From assembly GCA_002400415.1 (NCBI GenBank), contig DGQP01000005.1, positions 163,640 through 227,639 on the forward strand: a stretch of DNA of 64,000 bases, in the 5' to 3' direction. Under the pieces are notes generated by a model that saw only the letters and a program-made list of their open reading frames with translations, was not told where the DNA came from and did not search any database. The translations under genes and the position numbers were made by a program. Below are positions 8,107 through 18,427 of the stretch, one piece after another; the stretch's first letter is position 1; every line of letters begins with the position of its first letter. This stretch comes from Chitinophagaceae bacterium UBA4411 (GTDB lineage Bacteria; Bacteroidota; Bacteroidia; Chitinophagales; Chitinophagaceae).

Positions 8107-8952
8107 ATGAAGAAGATAATACTGCTTGCTTTACTCATGGTGACAGCTGAGTTGTTTGCACAACAACCCCTGCATGTGATGACGTTCAATATCCGTTTGA
8201 ATGTGGCATCTGACAGCCTGAATGCATGGCCTTACCGGAAAGATAAACTGGCTTCGCAGGTGTTGTTTCATAAAGCGGAATTGCTGGGTGTGCAGGAAGC
8301 CTTGCATGAACAAATGATGGACCTGGGGCAACGCTTACCCCGGTTTAAATTCGTTGGAGTTGGGAGAGAAGACGGGAAAACAAAAGGTGAATACTCGGCG
8401 ATCTTTTATGATACCACAAGACTCCAGCTACTGGGATCAAATACGTTCTGGTTATCATTAACACCTGAAGTGCCCGGCAGTAAAAGCTGGGATGCGGCTA
8501 TTACAAGAATAGTAACCTGGGCAAAATTCAAAGACAGGAAAACAAAGAAAATATTTTTTGCTTTCAACACCCATTTTGATCATATGGGAAAAGTGGCGAG
8601 AAGAGAAAGTGCTTCGTTATTACTGCAAAAAGTGAAAGAGATAGCAGGTACTACACCTGCTGTAATTACCGGGGATTTTAATGCCAAACCAACGGACGAA
8701 CCCATACAGGTGGTAATGGATAAAAACAACCCGCTTCATTTATCAGATTCAAAGGAATTGTCTGCGACCCCGCATTATGGCCCCACCGGCACTTTTAACG
8801 GGTTTCGTTCCAAAGAAACAGATGATCAGCCCATCGATTATATTTTCCTGAAGGGGAATTGGAAAGTAGCAAGCCATGCCACGATCTCTCAATCCTGGGA
8901 TGGCCGTTTTGCCTCCGATCATTTTTCAGTACTGGCAGAACTGCTGCTTTAA
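8107..8952 (+). CDS. Secreted endonuclease/exonuclease/phosphatase family protein
   Basis: This 281-residue protein has a cleavable signal (MKKIILLALLMVTAELFAQQ) and the full EEP fold. Motifs include MTFNIRLN near the start, GVQEAL (metal-binding Glu), FNTHFDHMG, ITGDFNAKPTDEP and the C-terminal SDHFSVLAEL with the catalytic His. The family cleaves phosphodiester bonds in nucleic acids, sugars or lipids, and the substrate cannot be told from the sequence. The signal peptide puts it in the periplasm or outside. It converges with the next gene, and the two stop codons overlap by 4 bases. Confidence 0.9.
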   Translation: MKKIILLALLMVTAELFAQQPLHVMTFNIRLNVASDSLNAWPYRKDKLASQVLFHKAELLGVQEALHEQMMDLGQRLPRFKFVGVGREDGKTKGEYSAIFYDTTRLQLLGSNTFWLSLTPEVPGSKSWDAAITRIVTWAKFKDRKTKKIFFAFNTHFDHMGKVARRESASLLLQKVKEIAGTTPAVITGDFNAKPTDEPIQVVMDKNNPLHLSDSKELSATPHYGPTGTFNGFRSKETDDQPIDYIFLKGNWKVASHATISQSWDGRFASDHFSVLAELLL

Positions 8953-10016
8953 TGAGTTGTTGGAACAGGACTTTTCTTTACGAACCGCACCATGGCGCTG
9001 CTGCCCTCGGTACTTTCTAATCTTGCTTCGTAACGTTTATCATCCACGATGGCTACCATATAAGAAGTGTTGGGGGGAATTGATCCGAGGTTTTCGGCTA
9101 CCATAATCAGCTCATTGGTTTCATTCAGTTCACTCACTGCTAATTTGATGGTGTAAGCTGTGCCCGTAAGGCGGATATGCTGAAAGATTAATTTATCATT
9201 CAGGAAAAGAGAAATCGAGTCCCCGTCAATTTCTGCATTATCATAAAAGCGGAGTTCAACCGAGTCGCCGGTAACGGGGATTTCTGTTGTCAGTATTTTT
9301 TTCCGGGTACTGAATTTTTCTTCAATGGTGGGAGGCTTTACCGGCTCTGTGATTTTCACCACCGGCTTTGGTTCTTCTGCTTTTTGAACCGGTGCTGGTT
9401 CAGTGACCGGTTTCTTTGGTTTCGTCTTTACCGTCTCCACCGGTGGCGCAGGTTTGACCGGCGCTGTTTCGATTGTTTGTCGCTCAGCAGGAACAGCAGC
9501 AAGGCCAGCGATACTATCAATAATAAAAGGATCATTCCCTCCTGTAAGATAATTATCAATCACAAAATCCCATTCATCTTCAAAGGAAGGGCCGGCAGCT
9601 TTATCAAGATGAAGATCCCCGTTTTGACGGTTATCCTCTTTTTTCCCTGTTTTACCATCCAGCATCATCCTGCCATCACCGGGGCAATTAAAATCAGCGC
9701 TGGATAGCATTGCATTCCTGCCGGGTGAGGAAAGATTGAGACGTCCTGTCTTTTCTTCCAGCAACTGGTCGTCCCACCATATGGCTTCATTGGTCTGGTT
9801 ATTGAAATATCCCCTGATACTATAGCGGCGGTAATTATTCGCTGATTCGTAGTAATACGAGGTGCCGGTCAGGCTGTCGCCTTTTTGAATGATCTTGACT
9901 TCCACTTTTTGCCGGTTGATCTTCCCCTTCCACACCCCGGTTATCATTTGGGCACGAAGAGACCAGGTACTCAGCAACAGGAATACAACGAGAAGCTTCA
10001 CTACGTGTTTTTGCAT
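8949..10016 (-). CDS. Secreted protein with proline-rich linker, unknown function
   Basis: This 355-residue protein has a signal peptide of about 22 residues ending at LRAQ. Its N-terminal region (about 25-115, TGVWKGKINRQKVEVKIIQKGDSLTGTSYYY) resembles a lipocalin-like or DUF-type beta-barrel. A long linker rich in Pro, Lys, Glu and Val (about 190-250, PVKPAPPVETVKTKPKKPV) follows. The C-terminal beta domain (about 255-345) contains EIDGDSISLFLNDK and NLGSIPPNTSYM, which recalls a repeated secreted-protein module of Bacteroidota. The linker suggests it spans the periplasm or attaches to the wall or outer membrane. No enzymatic motif is seen. Confidence 0.7.
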   Translation of the reverse strand: MQKHVVKLLVVFLLLSTWSLRAQMITGVWKGKINRQKVEVKIIQKGDSLTGTSYYYESANNYRRYSIRGYFNNQTNEAIWWDDQLLEEKTGRLNLSSPGRNAMLSSADFNCPGDGRMMLDGKTGKKEDNRQNGDLHLDKAAGPSFEDEWDFVIDNYLTGGNDPFIIDSIAGLAAVPAERQTIETAPVKPAPPVETVKTKPKKPVTEPAPVQKAEEPKPVVKITEPVKPPTIEEKFSTRKKILTTEIPVTGDSVELRFYDNAEIDGDSISLFLNDKLIFQHIRLTGTAYTIKLAVSELNETNELIMVAENLGSIPPNTSYMVAIVDDKRYEARLESTEGSSAMVRFVKKSPVPTTH

Positions 10017-10176
10017 CAGGCGGGATTGTTTAAAAAGACGTGTCCGGCTCTAAAACGGTTTCAGGAAAGAAATATTTTACGTTTATCAGCAGCTTCCCCC
10101 GTTTTGGGCGGGATATTCTTTATTTTAGGACCTTTAAATTCCCGGACGTTCACTACCAACCAAATCGTTTGTATTC

Positions 10177-13100
10177 ATGAGAAAACTTGTACTCAGTCTT
10201 TTTACGGCTGTCTTCTTTCTTACTGCTGCTGCACAGGATGCTGAAATTATTGCTGCCCGTGAGCTGGTCAGTAAAAACAAAACTGCAATCGGCCTTTCTG
10301 CTGCTGATCTCAACGACATTTTTATAGCTAACACGTATAAAATAGACGGGCGACAGGATATCCGGATGGTATACCTGCAGCAAACCTATAAGGGCGTTCC
10401 TGTATTTAATGAACTGCAGGTGCTGGCTTTTAAAAATGACCAGCTTGTTTCCAATGCCGGAAGCCGCATCGGCAAGATGGAAGCAAAAGTGAATGTGAAT
10501 GATGTGCATCCCGCCATTTCCGCTGAATCGGCTGTTCAGCTCACACTGGCAGATGCTAAACTGTCTGCGAAACAACCTGTCGTTGCTTCAATGGTTAACG
10601 GGGGACTGCACAAATATGAATTCGGAACATTGGGTGTTGCTTTTGAAAAGATCACGGCGGAATTACTATGGCTGCCGGCTGAAGATAAGAGCAGTGTTCG
10701 CCTGGCCTGGCAGGTATTTATCACACCTGCTAACTCATCCGATTACTGGCTGGTTCGTATTGATGCCATGAGCGGTAATGTACTGGGTAAACAGAACCTG
10801 ACGATCAGCTGTAATTGGGGTGATGGAAAACATACAACCGCTGAGCATTTCGCAAAAGGGCATGGCCTGCAACAAAAAAATACCCTGGCTCCTCAAAAAG
10901 ACCAGTTGTTTAAATGGGAATACAAACCTTTTGTTGTCAATTCCGCAAGCTACCGGGTGGTTCCTTATCCCTATGAAAGTCCGACCCATCTGGGGGGCAC
11001 CGGTTCACAGGTAGTAACAGATCCCTGGACAATGGCAGCAGGTAATGCCACTTCATTGGGATGGCACAATGACGGGGCTGCTTATCATGACAGTACCCGC
11101 GGTAATAATGTCTGGGCAGCGGAAGACCGTGCGAATACCAATTCGGTTATTGACAGGGCAGCTGTTTCAACTACCGCACAACCAGGCCTCACTTTTGATT
11201 TCACACCTGATTATACACAGGCGCCTACAATTACAGCGAACCAGAATTTTGCGATCACCAACTTATTTTACTGGAATAATATCATGCACGATGTTCTGTA
11301 TCTCTATGGTTTTACAGAACAGACCGGTAATTTTCAGAATGATAACCAGGGTCGTGGCGGGCTGGGCAATGATTATGTGATAGCTGATGCCCAGGATGGC
11401 GGTGGCACTAATAATGCCAACTTTGCCACCCCCAATGATGGAACAAGGCCAAGAATGCAGATGTATTTATGGACGGCACCCATTCCTGACCGTGATGGTG
11501 ATCTTGATAACAGTATCGTTTCGCATGAATTTGCACATGGTATCAGCAATCGCCTGACCGGCGGACCGGGCAACAGTTCCTGTCTTGGTAATGCAGAACA
11601 GGCAGGTGAGGGCTGGAGTGATTACTATGCTTTGATGGTGACCACCAACTGGGCAACTGCTACTATCGGGGACGGGGCAACCGGCCGCGGTATTGGTACT
11701 TATGCGCTGAACCAGCCCACAACGGGTCAGGGTATCCGTATATTCCGCTACTCGACCGACCTGGCTATTAACCCAAGGGTTTATTCTGCAACTTTACCTT
11801 CTTTACAGCACGACAGGGGTGAATACTGGTGTGCAGCTTTATGGGAAATGACCTGGGAAATCATTCAGCAGGCTGGTATTAACCCGAACCTGTTTAATCC
11901 TGCCGCCGGGGGTGGTAATGCTATTGCCTTTAAGCTGGTAACAGAAGGGATGCGGTTACAACCCTGCAGCCCCGGTTTTATTGATGCAAGAAATGCCATT
12001 CTCAGGGCAGATACTTTATTCTTTGGAGCACAGTACAGTTGCGCTATCTGGCGGGCTTTTGCCAAAAGAGGAATGGGACGCAATGCTTCACAGGGTTCTT
12101 CCAATAGTGTAACAGACCAGGTACCAAGTTTTGCAGTGGATAATGGTACTTTCTCCATAACCCAAAGTGTGCCCCAGGTACAGGAAGGACAAAATGTTAC
12201 CTACACAAATAGCCTGACGGCCGGTGTTTGTTCACCTATCACCAACTTTTTCATCACCGATACATTACCGGCCAATGTTACTTATGTAAGCGGGGGAAGC
12301 TATAATGCAGGCAACCGGACGATAACATTCGGGCCTGTGAACCTGGCGACAGGACAAACTCAAACTTTTCCATTTACAGTTACTGTAAACCCCGGAACTT
12401 ATTTTGTACCGGTTGAACATATTAATGAGCCGGTGGCAGCAGCGTCAATTCCGGCAACATGGACCGCCACTTCCATCAATGCCACAGTATGGTCTGCTTC
12501 GTCCACACAAAGTCAGAGTTCACCTAATGCTTTCTTCTCCCCGAATTCAACAGGTTCTTCCGATCTCTCATTGGCCACAACGAATAGTTATACATTAAAT
12601 GCCACGCCTTCTTCTTATACCACCCTGAGCTTCTGGCACCGGTATAATACCGAAGAAGGCTGGGATGGAGGTGTCGTTGAGGTAAGTACCAATGGCGGGG
12701 CAAGCTGGAGTGATCTGGGATCAAAAATGAAACTGAACCCGTATAACGGATCGCTGGGAACAGGAAGTGCATTGGCATCCAGGTCAGCGTTTACCGGTAA
12801 CAGCGGCGCTTTCGTCCGCACGTTGATTGATCTTTCTGCTTATGCAGGTCAGAGCATCAAAATACGGTTCCGGTTTGCATCGGACGATAATACCGCTCCT
12901 GCCGGAGGCGGATGGTATGTGGATGATATTATACTCAGTACCGAGCCGGCTGTTACTATAAAGTCAAACCTGTTCAATGCATCCAGTGCATTGCAGTCAG
13001 TTACAGATACTATTACGAGGATATTACCCGGAGTGATATGCACACCTGTTACAGTAACAACACAACCAGCAAGTGTTACAACCTGTTCCGGTAATACCGC

Positions 13101-14406
13101 TACATATACTGTGGCTGCAACAGGCACCGGCGCTATCGGTTATCAATGGCAGGTAAATACCGGCAGCGGGTTTACGAATATTACTAATGCAGCACCTTAT
13201 GGCGGTGCAACAACTGCTACGCTTACCATTACCGGCGTTACCGCAGGAATGAATAGTTACCAGTACCGTTGTGTGATGACGAATTCCTGTTCATCCGTCA
13301 ATTCAAATAGCGTTTCGCTTATTGTAACGGCAGCTGCAACAATCAATACACAACCGGCCAATAGTACGGTTTGTGCAACAGGTAATACAACCTTCTCGGT
13401 AGTTGCAACCGGCGCCACGGGTTATCAATGGCAGGTAAATACCGGCAGCGGGTTTACTGATATTGCGAATGGGGCTCCCTATTTCGGTGCCACCACGACC
13501 ACATTAACCATAACAGGAGTGGCAGCCAATATGAACACATATCAGTACCGTTGCGTACTTACAAGCTGCGGACCGGTATTGAACTCCGGTTCTGCAACGC
13601 TGAGCACTTTTGCTGCTGCTGTTGTTTCCGCACAACCCTCTGCTGCTGCTGTATGCCAGGGAACTGCGGCCACATTTACAATCACAGCTGCCGGGGCCGT
13701 TACAGGTTACCAGTGGCAGGTTAGCTCCGACGGAGGTACCACCTACAACAATGTAACCGGGGCAACAACCGCTACCCTCTCGTTAACAACCATAACATCA
13801 GCAATGGATGGCAACCGTTACCGCTGCGTGGTTAGCGGTAATTGTAATACGGCCAATTCTAACCCGGCTGTACTGACTGTTTATCCTTTACCGTCTTTTA
13901 CAATCGGAGCTACTCCTGCTTTATGTGTATCTGATCCGGCTGTTACACTGACAACATCATTTGCCGGTGGAAACTGGTCGGGTGCCGGAATGCAGGGAAA
14001 TGTATTTACACCTTCGCGGGCAGGGGTTGGAGCTGCTGTGGTTACATATACAGCCATCAATAGTTTTGGTTGCACATCTTCCCAGTCAGCCACTATACAG
14101 GTAAACGAATGCCCGGAACGTCACTTAACACTGGCGCAACCTAATTCGATTATCGTTTATCCCAACCCGAATGACGGAAGGTTCAGTATCCGGATCAGGT
14201 CGGATTTGTTTACCAGGATGGGTATGAGAGTGTATGCCGCTGATGGGAAATTGGTGAATACACAATCATTCAGCGGTCTGTATTATGACAGGGTGGTACC
14301 AGTTGACCTTTCTTACCTTGCAGCAGGGGTTTACCAACTCTTTTTGTATAATGATGAAGGTAATACCTTAGTTAAGAGGACTTTTAGTATAGTAATAGCC
14401 CGGTAA
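10177..14406 (+). CDS. T9SS-secreted M36 fungalysin-type metalloprotease
   Basis: This 1409-residue secreted zinc protease has a signal peptide (residues 1-19) and a propeptide (FTP/PepSY-like, about 40-190). The M36 catalytic domain carries HEFAH at H450-E451-H454 and a third zinc ligand, probably E478, in GEGWSD. A DUF11-like CARDB-type segment lies near 660-745 and a MAM/choice-of-anchor J jelly-roll near 750-930. Three Ig-like repeats follow, each with YQWQV and YRCV motifs (about 955-1230). The C-terminal T9SS sorting domain begins at IIVYPNPNDGRF. The protein is exported through the outer membrane and attached to or released from the surface. It probably digests external protein. A strong terminator follows. 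Confidence 0.93.
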   Translation: MRKLVLSLFTAVFFLTAAAQDAEIIAARELVSKNKTAIGLSAADLNDIFIANTYKIDGRQDIRMVYLQQTYKGVPVFNELQVLAFKNDQLVSNAGSRIGKMEAKVNVNDVHPAISAESAVQLTLADAKLSAKQPVVASMVNGGLHKYEFGTLGVAFEKITAELLWLPAEDKSSVRLAWQVFITPANSSDYWLVRIDAMSGNVLGKQNLTISCNWGDGKHTTAEHFAKGHGLQQKNTLAPQKDQLFKWEYKPFVVNSASYRVVPYPYESPTHLGGTGSQVVTDPWTMAAGNATSLGWHNDGAAYHDSTRGNNVWAAEDRANTNSVIDRAAVSTTAQPGLTFDFTPDYTQAPTITANQNFAITNLFYWNNIMHDVLYLYGFTEQTGNFQNDNQGRGGLGNDYVIADAQDGGGTNNANFATPNDGTRPRMQMYLWTAPIPDRDGDLDNSIVSHEFAHGISNRLTGGPGNSSCLGNAEQAGEGWSDYYALMVTTNWATATIGDGATGRGIGTYALNQPTTGQGIRIFRYSTDLAINPRVYSATLPSLQHDRGEYWCAALWEMTWEIIQQAGINPNLFNPAAGGGNAIAFKLVTEGMRLQPCSPGFIDARNAILRADTLFFGAQYSCAIWRAFAKRGMGRNASQGSSNSVTDQVPSFAVDNGTFSITQSVPQVQEGQNVTYTNSLTAGVCSPITNFFITDTLPANVTYVSGGSYNAGNRTITFGPVNLATGQTQTFPFTVTVNPGTYFVPVEHINEPVAAASIPATWTATSINATVWSASSTQSQSSPNAFFSPNSTGSSDLSLATTNSYTLNATPSSYTTLSFWHRYNTEEGWDGGVVEVSTNGGASWSDLGSKMKLNPYNGSLGTGSALASRSAFTGNSGAFVRTLIDLSAYAGQSIKIRFRFASDDNTAPAGGGWYVDDIILSTEPAVTIKSNLFNASSALQSVTDTITRILPGVICTPVTVTTQPASVTTCSGNTATYTVAATGTGAIGYQWQVNTGSGFTNITNAAPYGGATTATLTITGVTAGMNSYQYRCVMTNSCSSVNSNSVSLIVTAAATINTQPANSTVCATGNTTFSVVATGATGYQWQVNTGSGFTDIANGAPYFGATTTTLTITGVAANMNTYQYRCVLTSCGPVLNSGSATLSTFAAAVVSAQPSAAAVCQGTAATFTITAAGAVTGYQWQVSSDGGTTYNNVTGATTATLSLTTITSAMDGNRYRCVVSGNCNTANSNPAVLTVYPLPSFTIGATPALCVSDPAVTLTTSFAGGNWSGAGMQGNVFTPSRAGVGAAVVTYTAINSFGCTSSQSATIQVNECPERHLTLAQPNSIIVYPNPNDGRFSIRIRSDLFTRMGMRVYAADGKLVNTQSFSGLYYDRVVPVDLSYLAAGVYQLFLYNDEGNTLVKRTFSIVIAR
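13139..13456 (+). repeat. Tandem Ig-domain repeat with near-identical DNA
   Basis: Inside the M36 protease gene, a stretch of about 36 bases (reading YQWQVNTGSGF) at 13139-13175 recurs almost unchanged at 13421-13456, one Ig unit (about 280 bases) later. A more diverged copy occurs at 15435 in the next gene. This indicates recent duplication or conversion between Ig modules. Confidence 0.75.
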
Positions 14407-14424
14407 TTTCATACTGCCGGAAAG

Positions 14425-14460
14425 AAAAAGGCGGCTCCTTCAGGAGCCGCCTTTTTCTTT
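14425..14460 (+). terminator. Strong rho-independent terminator
   Basis: GGCGGCTCC (14430-14438) and GGAGCCGCC (14443-14451) pair perfectly around TTCA and are followed by TTTTTCTTT. The flanking A and T runs extend the stem, so it may act in both directions. It ends the M36 protease transcript. Confidence 0.92.
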
Positions 14461-14701
14461 ATCGTACACAGAGCACTTAAGACATGGCAGACCGGAAGCG
14501 TTTAAGATAAAAACGATACCCGGAAGGCTCAAAAGAAGATAGTTCAGGCGGTCTGATATGCTGTAAAAAGGTTGCTGGTTTCTGCGTCTATCAGGCTGAA
14601 TATTTTCTTTTTAAATGTTGTTGCGCTGGAAAAAATTCCTAACTTTCACGCAGAAACCTGAGACGGGTTCTGTCAATATTTTCAACCACCAAACTGTGCT
14701 T
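14461..14701. other. Intergenic region before the P-domain protein
   Basis: I see no gene in this stretch. An in-frame ATG at 14615 would add 29 hydrophilic residues before the obvious signal peptide at 14702, so it is probably leader sequence. I found no clear promoter box. Confidence 0.5.
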
Positions 14702-17700
14702 ATGAGAAAGTTATATGCTTTTCTTCTTACTGCTTTTTCTCTTTTTGTAACGAGTGATATTTTCGCTCAACCCTGTAGCGAGAATTTTGATGGAGTAACA
14801 GTTCCAGCCTTACCTGCCAGTTGGATAGTCACAACGGCTACTACCTGTACAGGATCACTTCCCTGGGCTACTGTCAATACAACCAGTGACAGCCCTCCCA
14901 ATTCTGTATTTACAAATAATGCTACTTGTGTATCAGATGAATGGCTTGACACACGCCAGATTCCGATTGTATCTCCTGCCGCACAAATTACTTTCAGAAG
15001 AAGCAATGATCTGGAAGCAGGGTTTGACGGGCTTGTATTAGAGATATCAATTGGCGGTGGCCCTTTTCAGGACATTATTACGGCCGGTGGATCTTTTGTA
15101 GCAGGTGCATACACTCATACGATCAGTACGGCGTGGGGAAGCCCGATTGCAGGCCGTCAGGCCTGGTCTGGAAATTCTGGTGGTTTTGTCACTACTACTA
15201 TTAACCTGCCTGCTTCCGCTAATGGGCAAATTGTTATTTTCCGTTTTCGCCGGGCTACAGATTCCAGTTTCGGTGATACTGGTGCTTTTATAGATGAGAT
15301 TTCTGTTGCGGGTTCAGATTGTAATTTACCCTGTACTTCACCCAGTTTTACCATGCAACCTTTAAGCACCTCAGTATGTTCAGGATCTAATACATCATTC
15401 ACGGTTGCTACTACAGGTATTCCTACTCCCACTTATCAATGGCAGGTAAATAACGGAAGTGGTTTTGTAAACCTTACTAACACAGCTCCTTACTCAGGTG
15501 TTACCACAGCAACACTTACGTTAACCACACCAGGACTTGCCCTGAGTGGTAACAGCTACCGTTGTGTGGCTACGAATTTCTGCGCAGCAGTCAACTCCAA
15601 TGCAGTCACATTAACAGTTAGCCCGTTGCCAACAATCAGCGTGGCGCCTAACGGACTTTGCGCACCTGTTGTTCTTACAGCAGGCGGTTCTTCAAATACC
15701 TATAGCTGGTCTCCGGCAACAGCATTGAGTGCAACAACAGGAGCAACAGTTACTGCAAGCCCGAATGCAACAACTACTTATACAGTTACCGGAACAATTA
15801 CAGTAACAGGCTGTCAGAACTCAGCTACGGTAACCGTGTTGGGAACACCAGCGCCACCTGTTATTACACCGGCAACCTCCACAATATGCGCCGGCGCTTA
15901 CCAGCCATTAACGGTAGCTCCTGTATTGGCCACGTACAGCAGCACCGGAAGTATCAGTGTACCGTTTGGAGCTCCGGGTACAACTTCAGGTGCGGCTAAT
16001 CCTTATCCTTCTTCAATTACAGTTAGTGGATTACCGGCTACCGGGGTGAAGGTGAAATCAGTAACTATCAACGGAGTGGTACACACATTCCCTGATGATA
16101 TGGATATATTATTGCAGTCCCCAACAGGAACTAATGTTATATTAATGTCAGATGTGGGCGGAGGAACAGATCTGACTGGTCAGAATTATACATTTGATGA
16201 TGCCGCGGCTGCATTAATGGCTGATGGAGCTCTTAATGCTACCGGTACTTATCGTCCAACTAATTTCGGAACACCCGATACCTGGGCTGCCCCCGGTCCC
16301 GGATCTGTAGACCAGGCCACACCTACTCTTGCATCTTTTAGTGGTAACCCGAATGGTAACTGGGGTTTGTTTGTGGTAGATGATGCGGGTGGTGATGTAG
16401 GTTCCATTGCAAGCTGGAGTATTACTTTTGAAGTAAGTACAGCAAGATGGACGCCGGTTACAGGGTTATTCCTGGATCCAAACGGAGCAACAGCTTACAC
16501 AGCCGGTACTTTTGCCAGCACTGTGTATGCCAGCCCTGCTGCAACCACTACTTATACTGCTACGGCAGCTTTAGGTTCCTGTGCTGCACCCGGTTCTGCC
16601 ACAGCCACCGTAACTGTTAATCCAAGGCCTGTAGTAACAGTTAGCCCCAATAACCAATGCAGTCCTGTTACACTTACAGCTGCGGGTACTTCAAATACCT
16701 ACAGCTGGTCACCTGCTGCAGGATTAAGCGCAACGACAGGTGCAACTGTTACAGCTACACCTATCGTTAATACTACCTATACTGTAACAGGTACGATCAC
16801 TGCTACAGGTTGCACAAATACGGCTACAGCCACCGTGAATGCAACACCGGCAGCCCCGGTTGTTACTCCATCAGCTATTACGCTGTGTCCTGGTGGAGTT
16901 GCTACTTTAACTGCTGCCCCAAGTACCAGAACAGTGACTTCAACAGGTATGATTACAATACCTACTACATTAGGTAATGCAACCCCGTATCCTGCTGCGA
17001 TTACCGTATCAGGTTTACCAACATCAGGAGTTACAATAAAATCAGTGACCCTCAATGGAGTGTCACATACATTCCCTGTTGATCTTGACATTTTGCTGCA
17101 ATCTCCAACGAATACAAATGTTGTAATTATGTCGGATGTTGGCGGTACATCTGCTATTACTAACCGGGATTATGTCTTTGATGATGCAGCGGCAGCAGCA
17201 ATGACAACAGGAACTGCTGCATCAGGGACCTATAAACCAAGCAATAGTGGCGCAACAGATAACTGGCCTGCTCCTGGCCCTGGTTCTATTACACAAGGAA
17301 CACCGTTGTTGTCATCATTTACTGGTAACCCGAACGGAGTTTGGAATTTGTTTGTAACAGATGATGCGAGTCTGGATGGAGGTTCAATCACCAGCTGGAG
17401 TATCACCTTCAATATTGCGGGTGCACAATGGTCTCCTGCTGCCGGTTTATTTACGAATGTTACCGCCACCACTCCATATGTTGCCGGTACATTAGCCTCA
17501 ATCGTATATGCATCGCCAACAGCCACAACCACATATTCTGCAACAGTAGCATCCCCAACCTGTACATCACCAGCCGGAACTGCTGTAGTTACTGTATTGC
17601 AACCATTAACTGTAACCACACAACCGGCCAGCCAAACAGTTTGCCAGGGAGCAAATGCCACATTTACTGCTGTAATCGGAGGTGTGTCACCAAGCTACCA

Positions 17701-18397
17701 ATGGCAGGTTAGCACTGATGGTGGTACTACCTGGACAAATATCGCCGGTGCGAATAATGCTTCGCTGCTGGTGCCGGCTGTTACCACTGCATCGAATGGC
17801 TTCAGGTACCGGGTTATTGCTAATAACAGTTGCTCATCAATCACATCCAGTGGTGCTGCTACCTTAACCGTTTCAACACCAAGTGCTATAACAATTACAC
17901 CGTTACCGGCAAGGATCTGTCTCAGCGATACATTAGTTGCTTTATCTGCCTCACCGGTAGGCGGCAGTTGGAGTGGAATTGGTATATCCGGTAATAATTT
18001 TGTACCACCTGCTACAGCTGTGGGTACATACACACTGACTTACAGCTACAATAATACTGCTGGTTGTGCAAGCTCAGGTACTGTAGTCGCCAGGGTGCAG
18101 GATTGTCCTGAACGTATTGTCCGCCTGGCAGATAATGCCGTCATCCTATTCCCGAATCCAAACGACGGAAGGTTTAATATCCGGATCAACAGTACCCTGT
18201 ATAATTACCTTGGAATGAGGGTATATACTGCCAGCGGCCAGCTGGTAAGGATACAAAACTTCAGTGGTCTTGTATTCGGAAGAGTGATCCCGGTTGATCT
18301 GACCAATCTTCCCGGTGGTACGTACATGGTTAAGTTCTACTATGATGATGGTGTAAGAACTTCCGAGAAAACATTCCCGGTTATTGTAGGAAAATAA
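14702..18397 (+). CDS. T9SS-secreted protein with two P-domains and Ig modules
   Basis: This 1231-residue surface or secreted protein starts at 14702, where the signal peptide MRKLYAFLLTAFSLF begins. A choice-of-anchor J/MAM-like domain lies near 25-205 and an Ig-like module with YQWQV near 215-310. Two copies of a roughly 320-residue unit follow. Each has a PKD/Ig-like segment with NTYSWSPA plus a proprotein-convertase P-like domain (about 416-580 and 741-906, FPDDMDILLQSPTGTNV). A further Ig module and the T9SS tail at ILFPNPNDGRF end the protein. No catalytic motif is visible, so an adhesin or carbohydrate/protein-binding role is inferred. The tail is paralogous to that of the upstream protease. 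Confidence 0.88.
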   Translation: MRKLYAFLLTAFSLFVTSDIFAQPCSENFDGVTVPALPASWIVTTATTCTGSLPWATVNTTSDSPPNSVFTNNATCVSDEWLDTRQIPIVSPAAQITFRRSNDLEAGFDGLVLEISIGGGPFQDIITAGGSFVAGAYTHTISTAWGSPIAGRQAWSGNSGGFVTTTINLPASANGQIVIFRFRRATDSSFGDTGAFIDEISVAGSDCNLPCTSPSFTMQPLSTSVCSGSNTSFTVATTGIPTPTYQWQVNNGSGFVNLTNTAPYSGVTTATLTLTTPGLALSGNSYRCVATNFCAAVNSNAVTLTVSPLPTISVAPNGLCAPVVLTAGGSSNTYSWSPATALSATTGATVTASPNATTTYTVTGTITVTGCQNSATVTVLGTPAPPVITPATSTICAGAYQPLTVAPVLATYSSTGSISVPFGAPGTTSGAANPYPSSITVSGLPATGVKVKSVTINGVVHTFPDDMDILLQSPTGTNVILMSDVGGGTDLTGQNYTFDDAAAALMADGALNATGTYRPTNFGTPDTWAAPGPGSVDQATPTLASFSGNPNGNWGLFVVDDAGGDVGSIASWSITFEVSTARWTPVTGLFLDPNGATAYTAGTFASTVYASPAATTTYTATAALGSCAAPGSATATVTVNPRPVVTVSPNNQCSPVTLTAAGTSNTYSWSPAAGLSATTGATVTATPIVNTTYTVTGTITATGCTNTATATVNATPAAPVVTPSAITLCPGGVATLTAAPSTRTVTSTGMITIPTTLGNATPYPAAITVSGLPTSGVTIKSVTLNGVSHTFPVDLDILLQSPTNTNVVIMSDVGGTSAITNRDYVFDDAAAAAMTTGTAASGTYKPSNSGATDNWPAPGPGSITQGTPLLSSFTGNPNGVWNLFVTDDASLDGGSITSWSITFNIAGAQWSPAAGLFTNVTATTPYVAGTLASIVYASPTATTTYSATVASPTCTSPAGTAVVTVLQPLTVTTQPASQTVCQGANATFTAVIGGVSPSYQWQVSTDGGTTWTNIAGANNASLLVPAVTTASNGFRYRVIANNSCSSITSSGAATLTVSTPSAITITPLPARICLSDTLVALSASPVGGSWSGIGISGNNFVPPATAVGTYTLTYSYNNTAGCASSGTVVARVQDCPERIVRLADNAVILFPNPNDGRFNIRINSTLYNYLGMRVYTASGQLVRIQNFSGLVFGRVIPVDLTNLPGGTYMVKFYYDDGVRTSEKTFPVIVGK
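15635..17590 (+). repeat. Internal duplication of a ~1 kb module
   Basis: The segment from about 15635 to 16631 and the one from about 16632 to 17590 encode the same domain order: a SWSPA segment with TYTVTGTIT, then a P-domain with VSGLP, DILLQSPT, MSDVGG and FDDAAAA. Protein identity is high but the DNA has diverged, so the duplication is not very recent. Confidence 0.85.
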
Positions 18398-18427
18398 GAG
18401 ATACATTAAACGAAAACTAAGGATAGA

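Noticed and set aside
13800..18033. Several valine-rich open frames on the opposite strand of the T9SS genes
   Set aside because: They are shadows of the Ser/Thr-rich genes, with no start context or family similarity.
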